From Roseivirga sp. (GTDB taxonomy: Bacteria > Bacteroidota > Bacteroidia > Cytophagales > Cyclobacteriaceae): DNA of 55,022 nt. Each line of letters starts with the position of its first letter. The stretch's first letter is position 1. The stretch lies in NCBI GenBank assembly GCA_021404565.1, contig JAAWWF010000022.1, positions 1 to 55,022 of the forward strand, given 5' to 3'. The notes under the pieces were generated by a model. It had not been told where the DNA came from and searched no databases. It worked only from the letters and a program-made list of their open reading frames with translations. Positions 6,986 through 16,500 of this stretch are shown piece by piece. Position numbers and translations under genes: made by a program.

Positions 6986-9370
6986 ATGTTAAGAATTGTA
7001 ACCCAGGCATCCTTAATAGGGCCGATCTTACGATTGACCTTATTGATTCATGCCTGGCTTATCTTTTCATACTCAATGCCGGTGAGGGGGCAAGAGGTAC
7101 AAAATTTGCAAATCGTAGCAGAAAGTATTGGTGCGCAATATTTGGATAGTGCCTTAAACTTGCTTGAAAGTGCTGACTCAATAGCTATCGAGGAAAACAA
7201 CCTTGTGGGACTATCTCAAAATCATTGGATAAGGTCCAAAATCTTTTATCAACAGAGGTCTTATGATAGCATGTACTACTATGCTGAATTGGGGATAAAA
7301 GCGGGCAAGGAGGTCGAGGACATTTCTTCGTTGGCAAAGATTTACAACCTATTGGGCGTTATGTCCCGCAGAAGAGGAGATTATGACTTTGCTTTGTCAC
7401 ACTACCGGTCAAGTCTTTCTTATCGGGTATTACTGAAGGATTCGGTGGGTATGGGTAAGACCTATCAGAATATAGGGGCTCTTTATCAGCAAAAAGGAGT
7501 GCCTGACAGTTCTCATTTTTATAATTCCAAGAGCTTTGCCATTAAGATAAAAACAGGAGATAGTCTTTCTATCGGTAAAGCCATCTCGAACTTTGGGGCA
7601 TATTATTTTGAAATAGGAATGTATGACAGTGCGATAAATCTATTTCGAACTGCTTTTGAGATCTATGAATCAGAAGGATATTTGGAGGGAGTGGCAAGAG
7701 TATTTAATAACATTGGAGCTTCTTACCGCAGTTTGGGTCACTATCGAAGAGCACTGAGCCATTATACAGAGGGTATTAAACTATATGACTCGCTGGGATT
7801 GGATTTAGAGAAGGCTAATAGCTTTCACAACACAGCCTATCTGTTTAGCAGGCTGGGAGATTTTGATAAATCTTTGTCCTACTATAATGAGGCACTTAGT
7901 GTTTATACGGAGGTGGAAATGACAATTGGTCAGGCAGAAACCTACCTGAATATGGCTGATGTAATGCTTTTTACTCAAAATCCGGATGCTGCCATTGACT
8001 ATTTGAAAGATAGTGAGGGGATCTATCAAGGGAGAAGCGAATATGGAGGGCTTCCGTCAGTGTATCATGGTTATGGCAGGGCATATGCACAAAAATCACA
8101 ATTTGAACTGGCAGAGCGCAACTTTCTCAAATCTATAGACCTAATGAGGGAGGCAAACAACAGAGACGCCATGGGAGCGGTTCATAACAGTTATGCTGTG
8201 GCCCTCTACCAGTCCGGTCAATTGAGAAAGTCGGAGTTACAGTACAAGATGGGACTTAGTCTTGGCAAGGAGTTTAAAAAACCTGATTTAGTAAGGGCTT
8301 CTCTTCTGGGTCTTTCTGAAGTCAATGAGGCCTTGGGTAATAGCAAACGAGCCTATGATTACCGCCTTCATTACGGAGTGGTAAAAGACAGCCTGGACAA
8401 TGTGGAGAAATCAAGACAAATCGCGGAGCTGAGAGAGATTTACGAAACCGAACAAAAGGACAAGCAGATAAGCCAACTGGAGCTGGAGAATGAACTGGTA
8501 AATGCCCAAAGTGAGGCCAATGCGGCTCAGGCTGCTAAACAGCGTGCAGACAAGCTCACTTTTATCGTATTGACTGCGGCTTTGCTGATGGTGGCCATCA
8601 TACTCTATTTCTATCTGCGACAACGGTTGATGCTGGCCAGACTAAGGGAGAAGGAGGAAAAGGAGTCTCATATCAAGTCTGTAAATGAGCTTTTGGTGCA
8701 GCAGCAAACCAAAACTCTGGAAGCTATGGTACAGGGGCAGGAGGAGGAGCGCTTGCGCATTGCCAAAGAATTGCATGATCATTTTGGTAGCCTGATGGCG
8801 GCAGTAAAGGTGAATTTGACAACCGTAGTGGCCAAGGGCAATATTGATCAGACCAATGATAAGCAGATGGAGAATTTGTCCGTACTGGTAGATCAGGCTT
8901 GCGAAGATATTCGCAGTCTCTCCCATAGCATGCATGTGGGCATTTCAGAGAGCTTTGGGTTGATTCCCGCCTTGGAGGATCTCGCCCATTCAATTAACGC
9001 CTCAGGTAGGGTGGAGGTAGCATTTCATAGTGCCAGCTGTACAGGAAAGTTAGACTCTACCATGGAGGTAATGACCTACCGGCTGATACAAGAGCTGGTG
9101 AGCAATGCGTTGAAGCATTCACAGGCTACGAAACTGACCATACAGGTCACTTGCCTGGGTGATATCGTAAATATCATTGTAGAGGACAACGGGATGGGGT
9201 TTGATGCTCAGCATTATATGGAGCAATCTGAAGGCATGGGCCTCAAGAGCATGCAAGAACGTATCATGTCTTTGCAGGGAGAATTTGAGGTGGATAGCCA
9301 ACCTGGTAAAGGTACCACAGTGATTATTGATCTTCCGGTTTCTGTTGAACAAAGAATGGACACACTATGA
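6986..9370 (+). CDS. TPR-containing sensor histidine kinase (HisKA_3 type)
   Basis: A 794-residue membrane sensor. Residues 1-36 look like a signal sequence ending near VRGQ; residues about 40-480 are tetratricopeptide repeats, expected in the periplasm; a coiled coil (480-523) leads to one membrane helix at about 524-545 (LTFIVLTAALLMVAIILYFY). The cytoplasmic part has the HisKA_3 box with the phospho-accepting histidine at H597 in ERLRIAKELHDHFG, the ATPase N box around N707 (NALKHS) and the G box DNGMGFD from D734. This arrangement is common in Bacteroidota. The stop overlaps the start of the response regulator by 4 bases (ATGA), so they are a translationally coupled pair. The signal sensed is unknown. 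Confidence 0.92.
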   Translation: MLRIVTQASLIGPILRLTLLIHAWLIFSYSMPVRGQEVQNLQIVAESIGAQYLDSALNLLESADSIAIEENNLVGLSQNHWIRSKIFYQQRSYDSMYYYAELGIKAGKEVEDISSLAKIYNLLGVMSRRRGDYDFALSHYRSSLSYRVLLKDSVGMGKTYQNIGALYQQKGVPDSSHFYNSKSFAIKIKTGDSLSIGKAISNFGAYYFEIGMYDSAINLFRTAFEIYESEGYLEGVARVFNNIGASYRSLGHYRRALSHYTEGIKLYDSLGLDLEKANSFHNTAYLFSRLGDFDKSLSYYNEALSVYTEVEMTIGQAETYLNMADVMLFTQNPDAAIDYLKDSEGIYQGRSEYGGLPSVYHGYGRAYAQKSQFELAERNFLKSIDLMREANNRDAMGAVHNSYAVALYQSGQLRKSELQYKMGLSLGKEFKKPDLVRASLLGLSEVNEALGNSKRAYDYRLHYGVVKDSLDNVEKSRQIAELREIYETEQKDKQISQLELENELVNAQSEANAAQAAKQRADKLTFIVLTAALLMVAIILYFYLRQRLMLARLREKEEKESHIKSVNELLVQQQTKTLEAMVQGQEEERLRIAKELHDHFGSLMAAVKVNLTTVVAKGNIDQTNDKQMENLSVLVDQACEDIRSLSHSMHVGISESFGLIPALEDLAHSINASGRVEVAFHSASCTGKLDSTMEVMTYRLIQELVSNALKHSQATKLTIQVTCLGDIVNIIVEDNGMGFDAQHYMEQSEGMGLKSMQERIMSLQGEFEVDSQPGKGTTVIIDLPVSVEQRMDTL

Positions 9371-10005
9371 TTAAGGTTCTACTGGTAGATGACCATCAAC
9401 TTTTCGGGGAGGGCATGCGTTCTATGTTTACAGCTGAGGACGGTATTGCTATTGTGAAAGTAACGACCAATGGGCACCAGATACCTACCATTCTCAAAGA
9501 CCTGGAGATTGATGTGATCTTGCTGGATATCAGCATGCCTCAGATAGATGGTATAGGGGTAATGGAACTGCTGAAAAATGAGGGTTTTGACCTGCCTGTG
9601 CTCATGCTTACGATGCATAAGGAGATGAAGTACATCAGGCGTACGCTGGAAAAAGGAGCACAGGGCTATATACTGAAAGATGCCTCCAAACCCGAGTTGG
9701 TGGAAGCAATACAGAAAGTGAGTCGAAGAGAAAACTACTTTCACCCGAAGATCAACAATCAGATTTTTGACTATTTAAGAGGGGGTAAAGGTTCAAATGC
9801 GGCAGATTTGATCAATGAACTTTCAGAGCGCGAAATAGAGATCATCGGCTGTCTGGCCAAGGGTATGAATGGCAGGGCAGTGGCTGAGGCACTTTTTATC
9901 AGTGAACATACCGTAAAGACGCATCGTAGAAACATCATGCATAAGCTCGGAACCAAGAACACCGCAGAGCTCATTACCTTTTCTATAGAACAGGGAATAA
10001 TTTAA
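9367..10005 (+). CDS. NarL/FixJ-type response regulator
   Basis: The cognate regulator of the preceding kinase. The receiver domain has the acidic pocket D8-D9, the phosphorylation site D54 in VILLDISMP, and the conserved T/K positions in LMLTMH and GYILKDAS. The C-terminal LuxR-type helix-turn-helix is complete (LSEREIEIIGCLAKGMNGRAV, then ISEHTVKTHRRNIMHKLG). The length of 212 residues is standard. A strong terminator follows 16 bases after the stop. Targets are not known; the two flanking unknown genes are the obvious candidates, by position only. Confidence 0.95.
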   Translation: MIKVLLVDDHQLFGEGMRSMFTAEDGIAIVKVTTNGHQIPTILKDLEIDVILLDISMPQIDGIGVMELLKNEGFDLPVLMLTMHKEMKYIRRTLEKGAQGYILKDASKPELVEAIQKVSRRENYFHPKINNQIFDYLRGGKGSNAADLINELSEREIEIIGCLAKGMNGRAVAEALFISEHTVKTHRRNIMHKLGTKNTAELITFSIEQGII

Positions 10006-10021
10006 GAAGGCTATAAAAAAT

Positions 10022-10050
10022 GAATGCGCCCCGTCCGGGCGCATTCTCTC
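10022..10050 (+). terminator. Rho-independent terminator of the two-component operon
   Basis: A perfect 10-bp stem (GAATGCGCCC at 10022-10031 with GGGCGCATTC at 10037-10046), 5-base loop, followed by TCTCTT and preceded by an A run at 10015-10020. Confidence 0.9.
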
Positions 10051-10565
10051 TTAACAAATAAGAACAGTCTGAAGAGGATTTCTGACTTATTCTTGCCTTT
10101 ACCGCGAACCTGAGCCTGTTGACTCCCTTAGGTTCTTTGTCGGTGTAATGTCTTTATTTCTAGTTCCCCCTTATTTATTCAGGTCATCCATTGGGGTACT
10201 TTAGTTTTTAAATTTTTTGTTCCTATTCAGCGACTGATCATACTGCACCTTTGGGTGATAGCACAAGAGGTCACTGGTCAATGCCTGTGGCATCGAGTAA
10301 ATTGGGTCTTTCAGCTGGTGATTTTTTTTCAGCGCCTGAGAGGCCTCTGTTTATCTGCCAGTGGAAGACTTCGGTTGGTGTTCGTGGTTTTATTTAAGGT
10401 TTGAGTAGGGGTAAAGCAAGCTGCCGATCTCCACCGGCAGCTCTGGTTTTCACTAAAACTACTTACTATGATAGATTAAAGTGAATAGTGTGTGTAATAG
10501 ACTGTATGATCTTTTTTGCTGCTTTAACAAGCAGGTTATATTTACTTTCAATGTCACCCCCGACT
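10051..10565. other. gene-free stretch between two convergent transcripts
   Basis: About 515 bases without a convincing coding frame. It contains a hairpin at 10419-10442 (AGCTGCCG / CGGCAGCT) with a weak T-rich tail on the plus strand, short T runs, and a palindromic AGAGGCCTCT near 10340. The hairpin could end the minus-strand transcript of the plug lipoprotein, but the tail on that strand is poor. I recognise no known RNA family here. Confidence 0.4.
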
Positions 10566-10979
10566 TCATTTATCAGAAGCAATAGTGGTAATCAAAACAA
10601 CTCCGAAAAGCCCTTGATCTCCATACCTTGAGGTGGCTTGTGTACCCCGTATAGTGCGAACTTTCTTCACCTGTACAGGTGTAATCAGCAGATTAAGCTG
10701 TGAAAGTGAGCTGGTTACAGGCACCCCATCAACCACATAAAGTGGTTCCTTTTGGGTAGCACTTACCGAATTATATCCACTCATAAAGACTCGTGCATCC
10801 GTACCTGTTCCCATCACTCTGAGGCCCTGGACACTCTGCAATACCTGGACCATGTTATTGTATTGAGAGTAATCTTTCAGGTTGCCAGGCCTGGTGCCTG
10901 AGGCCTGGTCAGTAGTACTGCAGGCGGATATGGCAAGGCACATCCCTGTGAGCAATATGTAACTGGTTAGCTTTTTCAT
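10566..10979 (-). CDS. stand-alone TonB plug-domain lipoprotein
   Basis: A 137-residue protein with a lipoprotein signal peptide (lipobox AISAC, Cys20) followed directly by what looks like a TonB-dependent receptor plug domain: LKDYSQYNNMVQVLQSVQGLRV, then EPLYVVDGVPV and the RTIRGTQATSRYGDQGLFGVVLITT strand typical of SusC plugs. There is no barrel, so it cannot be a channel alone. It lies downstream of the SusCD operon on the same strand but beyond a strong terminator. It might interact with a SusC barrel or occupy a TonB-dependent partner, which is inference. Such short plug lipoproteins occur in Bacteroidota with unknown role. Confidence 0.8.
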   Translation of the reverse strand: MKKLTSYILLTGMCLAISACSTTDQASGTRPGNLKDYSQYNNMVQVLQSVQGLRVMGTGTDARVFMSGYNSVSATQKEPLYVVDGVPVTSSLSQLNLLITPVQVKKVRTIRGTQATSRYGDQGLFGVVLITTIASDK

Positions 10980-10992
10980 AATTGTAAAGTCT

Positions 10993-11035
10993 AAAAAGGG
11001 GGCTGATTCAAGTCAGTCTCAAAACAGCCCCTTTT
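10993..11035 (-). terminator. terminator of the SusCD operon
   Basis: On the minus strand AAAAGGGGCTG (11025-11035) pairs with CAGCCCCCTTTTT (10993-11005) around a 19-base loop; the distal arm ends in a T run. It starts only 5 bases after the stop codon of the accessory lipoprotein and 14 bases before the ATG of the plug lipoprotein. Confidence 0.8.
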
Positions 11036-11039
11036 CGTT

Positions 11040-11975
11040 TTATTGCTTTGTCAGCGTCATCACCGGCCTTCTGCCAAAGGCACGACCATCTGCCAGAAAA
11101 TGGCGGGTGGTCATTTTGATAATGCCTGCACAACCAAAGGCAGAGCCATTGGTGATCTGCGGCAAAATCAGCCCAAAGGTTGGGTGAGGCCAGGTCTCCT
11201 GTCTGTCAGAAGTCAGGGCATCTGTTTCAGGGTCATGGGTTACAATGTAATCCAGGCCATCCGTCCACCAGTCCTGAATGGTAAACTGATTTTCACCCGG
11301 ACCGGCCACAATACTCACAATTCTTCCTTCAATTCTAGGTGTAGTTGAACTTGGGTAATTACCATTTGTGGTGATTTCCCAAGTACCTACCAGATCAGCG
11401 GCAATATCTGCTGCTTCAGGGCAAGCTACCGTCAATTCGAAAATGAACGCTTGTTTCAAACCAGTATTGGCCGGCTGGAAAATCTCAAACCTTGAGTTAC
11501 CGCCAGTTACGGTAGTTACGCCATTGTCGGTAGATACGTCAAGCACATTGCCATTGTAAACAGTACCATCTTCTGTGGTTACCTCCCCGAATAAGTCGAA
11601 AGACTCACCAAACTCCAGATCACGACCTATCGCTGTTCTAATGTCAGCGGCCTGTATCACCAGGTCGGTGGGGAAGCTTGTTACTGAAGCTACTTGTATG
11701 GTGTCGGTAGCAGTCACTACACCTACTGTATATAGTACAGCTGTTCCGTTCGGGTCCTTGATAGGGGCACTAAACTGACCAGTGTTAGGGTCGCTGCCCT
11801 TAATGATCATTCTTTCACGAAGGTTTTCGAATTGAATCATACCACCTCTTTGCAGGTTGGTGAGTGCTTCATTTCTTACCTTTTCGAAGTCGCTATTATC
11901 CTTACAGCCCCATACCATTGCCACTAAAGCCAGCATAGAGAGTAATAAACTTAACTGTGTTTTATTCTTTTTCAT
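11040..11975 (-). CDS. accessory lipoprotein of the SusCD locus
   Basis: A 311-residue lipoprotein (lipobox MVWGC, Cys24), exported and anchored, most likely on the outer membrane. The mature part is predicted all-beta, with an N-terminal portion (about 30-185) containing domain-like strands and a C-terminal half beginning DLVGTWEITTNGNYPSS that resembles lipocalin-like or ligand-binding modules seen in third genes of Sus-like loci. It is 7 bases downstream of the susD-like gene, in the same operon, so by position it takes the place of SusE/SusF as a surface ligand-binding protein. I cannot assign it to a named family; the substrate is unknown. Confidence 0.75.
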   Translation of the reverse strand: MKKNKTQLSLLLSMLALVAMVWGCKDNSDFEKVRNEALTNLQRGGMIQFENLRERMIIKGSDPNTGQFSAPIKDPNGTAVLYTVGVVTATDTIQVASVTSFPTDLVIQAADIRTAIGRDLEFGESFDLFGEVTTEDGTVYNGNVLDVSTDNGVTTVTGGNSRFEIFQPANTGLKQAFIFELTVACPEAADIAADLVGTWEITTNGNYPSSTTPRIEGRIVSIVAGPGENQFTIQDWWTDGLDYIVTHDPETDALTSDRQETWPHPTFGLILPQITNGSAFGCAGIIKMTTRHFLADGRAFGRRPVMTLTKQ

Positions 11976-11982
11976 CTGTCTC

Positions 11983-13566
11983 TTAGTTTATAAATCCAGC
12001 TGGGTTATTGTCCCAAAACACCTGATCCTGGTTGTTTCTCTGTTCGAAATTTGGATTGCTGTTCGCGGTTCTTTCATTCTCAGGGTATAAGAAAGATCTC
12101 ATGATCGGACCCAGATCAAAAACAGGATCCACTATGAATGAAGGAAAGCCAGTACGTCTGTAAGTGTTAAATGGCTCAATTGCGTTACCCCAGGAGGAGA
12201 TGTACCACTCGCGGGTGATGATATCCAGCTTGCCGGAAGGATCAGCAGCAGTATATTCTGCCAGGACATCTGCTACATAAGCATCTACATCGGCACTGCC
12301 AGGATCACCAGCAGGGTAAAAGCCAATTACTTTGGCAATATGCTGACGGATACCATTTTCGAGGTAAGTAGCAGCATCGCCAGTCGTACCCAGTGTAAGA
12401 GCAGATTCTGCAAGCATAAACTGCACCCAGGAAGAGAGCATTACAGGGTGAATACCATTGCCTCCCAGATTCTCTGAATCTACAACATCGGCAAACTGAT
12501 CGTCAAAAGCACCGGCAGCTGGATATACTCCAAACACAGTTCTCAGGTTCCTGTCATTAGGAATAGAGTTCGGATCTCCATGATCTCTGCCCCAGTAGCC
12601 CTGGCCAATGTTGCAGAATGGATACCTGCTGTCTCCGGCACAAGGTAGTTCAGCAGCATTGCGGGGATCTCTTGTGGTTTGTCGGTAGAAGTAGTACTTC
12701 ATGCGAGGATCCTCTACGCTGTTGGCATCTCTCATGTGAGACATCAGGAAGTTCGGCATGTAGTTGGCCCCTCCAGTGATGTAGTTAGCCGTGAAGAACG
12801 GGTGTCTGCTTTCGAATGGAGGTCCTGAAACGCCATAACGGAATTCCATGTCCTCGCTATTGCTGTCGATCAGATTACCATCAGCGATAAGTGCATTGAT
12901 GGCAGTAGTAGACTCAGCAGCAGTTACCAGTCTGGTAGTCAGCCTCATTTTTAGCTTAAAGCTGTTGGCAAAACGAATCCAGGCATTTTTATCACCACCA
13001 AAGAACAAGTCGTTGGTAGGAGCAGGGCCTGCAGTGTTTTCCAGGGTCTGGATACCTTCATCTAACAGTGCATACATGGCTGTATAGATAGATTCTCCTG
13101 TATCTACATTAGGGTTACGAATTTCCGGGTTATTAGCTTCTGTAAATACAGCACCATCAGTCAGGTCTACCATGTAAACAAACATGGCTGCTTTCATGAT
13201 CTGTGCCATACCCAGGTGTACACCCAAATCGTCATTGCCTGTAGCCAGTGTTTCCAGGGTAATAAAGTCCTGGTTGAAACCGTAAAGTCTCGTCCACTCA
13301 CCATTCAATACAGTAACACCCGCCTGAGCATTGTAGGTCGCTCCGGTTACCGACAGTCTCACTGCCTGATCTACCGTGCCCGACATATCTTCACTCTGAT
13401 CACGCAGGTTGAGCTGCATGGTATTCAAAATGAAGTTAGGGTCAGCTGAGCTAAGTCCCAGGGCATTTGGGTTTTCAATATTTGGTTCCAATTCTAATGT
13501 TTCGCATGAAATAAATGCGAACATGATGGAGAAAAGGAAAAATGATTTTATGAATACTTTCTTCAT
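11983..13566 (-). CDS. SusD/RagB-like outer-membrane lipoprotein (SusD-like_2)
   Basis: The 527-residue surface lipoprotein that caps the SusC channel and binds the substrate. It has a signal peptide with lipobox AFISC (Cys21), then ETLELEPNIENPNAL, the typical start of the SusD-like_2 group; helical TPR-like segments follow (for example NAWIRFANSFKLKMRLTTR) and the end reads NPNFEQRNNQDQVFWDNNPAG. The gene starts 11 bases after susC, the classic SusC-SusD coupling. SusD-like_2 members are often linked to peptide or mixed nutrients rather than starch, so the substrate cannot be told from this gene alone; no glycoside hydrolase lies nearby. Confidence 0.92.
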   Translation of the reverse strand: MKKVFIKSFFLFSIMFAFISCETLELEPNIENPNALGLSSADPNFILNTMQLNLRDQSEDMSGTVDQAVRLSVTGATYNAQAGVTVLNGEWTRLYGFNQDFITLETLATGNDDLGVHLGMAQIMKAAMFVYMVDLTDGAVFTEANNPEIRNPNVDTGESIYTAMYALLDEGIQTLENTAGPAPTNDLFFGGDKNAWIRFANSFKLKMRLTTRLVTAAESTTAINALIADGNLIDSNSEDMEFRYGVSGPPFESRHPFFTANYITGGANYMPNFLMSHMRDANSVEDPRMKYYFYRQTTRDPRNAAELPCAGDSRYPFCNIGQGYWGRDHGDPNSIPNDRNLRTVFGVYPAAGAFDDQFADVVDSENLGGNGIHPVMLSSWVQFMLAESALTLGTTGDAATYLENGIRQHIAKVIGFYPAGDPGSADVDAYVADVLAEYTAADPSGKLDIITREWYISSWGNAIEPFNTYRRTGFPSFIVDPVFDLGPIMRSFLYPENERTANSNPNFEQRNNQDQVFWDNNPAGFIN

Positions 13567-13577
13567 CTGATCTGCTA

Positions 13578-16500
13578 TTAAAATTGAATTCTAAGGCCTA
13601 GCGAGAATTTTCTGATGGATGGATCAGCAATTCCCTGCTCTCCAAAGCCATTCTCACCTGATGTATTGTTTTCAGGATCTAACCTGATTCCTTTTGGAAA
13701 GTGAGGTGCATACCAGAATACATTCTGAACATTACCAGTTACGGTTACACCCCTTAGGCCTACTTTCTGTGCCCAGTCGGTAGGAAGGGAGTAGTTCAGG
13801 TTGATTTCTCTGATTCTGAACACTGATGCATCAAACAGGTTGTTTTCGAAAGACCTGAACGAGTTACCGAAAACGATATCGTTCAGCGTCATCTGAATAC
13901 GGTTAGGAATTTTGTTACCTGACTCATCCAATAGAGGAAGACCAGTATTAACATCTCCTAGCACACCTGGAAGGAAGAAAGTACCTTCACGATCCTCAGT
14001 ATCAGTAGATACACCTCTTTCATAAATACTACGCACATAAGTAGAAAGGATATCTCCACCGTGAGTGTATTCCAGCTGTACCGTCAGATTGAAGTTTTTG
14101 TAAGTCAAACCGTGAATCTGAGATATCTGGAAATCAGGGTTTGGATCGCCCGTTACACGCTGATCGAGTCCTACATCACCACTAGTAAGCAGTGTGCCAT
14201 CATTTGGGTTAATCAGTGCATTGCCTTCGTCATCTCGTACGATGTAGGTAGTTCTGAAAACACCCAGTGGCATACCAATTACCGCAGCATTGTTGCCCGA
14301 ATACTCCACAAATGGCTCTGGTAAGTCAATTACCGTAGTCTCATAAGCTGTGAAGTTGTTGGTGATGGAATAAGTCATGTTGCTGTTTCTCACAGGGAAA
14401 ACCGTGATGCCCATTTCCAAACCTTTCGTGTCAATACGACCTGCGTTGATGGAAGTACTGGTAAAACCGGTTGAAGGTGGTAGCTGTGCACTGAATACCT
14501 GATCTTCACTGATTTTTTTGTACCAGCTGATGTCCAGGTCAACCGCCCCGTTAAAGAGTGTAGCTTCTGTACCGATTTCAAACTCTCTTTGTCTTTCAGG
14601 CTTGAGGTTCGGGTTAGGCTGTATACCACTGATAGAGTTGGTGGTAATATTCTGGCCATCTACTATCAGAGAGATAGGAGTCAGGTTCAATGTAGGGCGG
14701 GTTCTGAAGGCTGATGGGAAACCAGCTGATGAACCGTAACCAAATCGCAGCTTGAGGAAATCTACGAAATCAGGCATTGAAGATTCCCATACTTCTGTTG
14801 GGATGAACGATACCGAAGCACTTGGGTAAAGCAGTGAGTTGTTTTCTGTTTCCAGCTGCGATCCCCAATCGTTTCGGGCACTCAGTGTCAGGAAGAGGTA
14901 ATCTCTGTATGCCAGCTCTGATTGTGCATAAAGCCCCAGTACGTTGGTACGGGTTTTAGAGTCACCGGCAGGCTGATAGTTCAGGAAGTTTTCATGTTGA
15001 AAAAATCCGAATACCAATTGCTCGGTACTATTGATACCAAAGGTTTTGGTATTGATACTACGCGCATTGAAACCTAACTGACTCGTAACAGAGAGGTCGC
15101 TGTTGATAGAGATCTCACGGGTGTTGAACAGAATGTTGTGATCAAAGTTAGATCGGGTAAAGGAGCTTTGGTTGTAAAAACCAAGTCCCTGACTGAATCT
15201 TACACCACCTTTGTTCTCGCGCTGGAAGCTCTCAGTCACGTACTGGTCATAACCCAGTCTGTAGCTCACATTCAGGAAATCTGTCAACTCATAGTTGAGT
15301 CCAATTTTCATAAACACCCTGTTGTTATCACTACCTATCTGGTGATTGTTGTTCTGCCAGATGGGGTTATCTCTGTCCGTTCTGTACCAGGTGCTTTCTC
15401 CTGTAAAAGGATTTTCCCATGGCAGCCCCAATAGGTCATAGTTTCTTGGTAGGAACAGTGTTCTGCTAAAGATATCATTGGGGGGCGTACGGATCACAGT
15501 GTTGTTAAACTGGAAAGTAGACTCCAGTTTCAGCTTCTCAGCGATCTTGGTATTAACACTCAATGAAAGGTTAAGCTTTCTCAGCGTATTTGAAGAGAGA
15601 TAGCCTTCTTCATCGTTATAGCCTGCACTAAAACCGATAGAGGATTCACCCACTCTTGCATTGGCTACCAGAGAAGTATTGGTGCCGCGGCCATCCTGGA
15701 AGAAGTCTTCAATGTTGTTAGGAAAAGCCTGATAAGGAACCGTGCCCTGAAGATCAGGGAAGACACCCGCAAACCTGGTTTGATTGAAGTGGTTGTTGAC
15801 AGTATAGTCATCATCAAATCTACCGCCCCAGTTTCCTACGAAACCTGTGTTAGGTGTGTTTTGAGAGCCTTGTCCATAGCTGTTCTGAAAGTCTGGTAAA
15901 CCAGTTACCTGGTTCAGAAAAACCTGCTGAGACAGCGTAATAGAAAGGTCTTCGCCAGTATTACGACCAGCGGTTTTGGTGGTTACCAGCACCACACCGT
16001 TTCTACCTTCTTGTCCGTAGAGTGAGGAAGCTGCCAGTCCTTTAAGCACCTTAATGTCTTCGATATTGTTAGGGTCAAGGTCTACAAAGCGATTGCCTTC
16101 GTAGAACACACCATCTACAATGTAAAGAGGTTGATTGTCTCCGTTAATAGAAGATACTCCCCTGATTACCACATCGGTAGCAGAACCTAACAGACCACCG
16201 CGAGAGGTGATTTGTACACCGGGAACTTTACCACGCAGTATGTTGGCTACATTGGTTTCAGGACGGGTTTCGATCAGCTCTGATTTAACCTCTGAAAGGG
16301 CAAATCCCAGTGCTTTTTTATCACGGGCAATTCCCTGAGCGGTTACTACAAATTCACCAAGACTGGTAGCGTCTTCTACAAGGCTGATGTTGATCACGGT
16401 TTGATTTCCGATTTCGACCTCCTGAGTTACATAACCCAAAAAGCTGAACAGCAAGGTGCCGCCACTATCGGGTACGGTGATGCTGTAGTTTCCGTCAGCA

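Noticed and set aside
10051-10565. Known structured RNAs (RNase P RNA, tmRNA, SRP RNA, 6S) in the larger gaps.
   Set aside because: I found none of the conserved core motifs in this gap, nor in 41010-41463 or 44323-44707.
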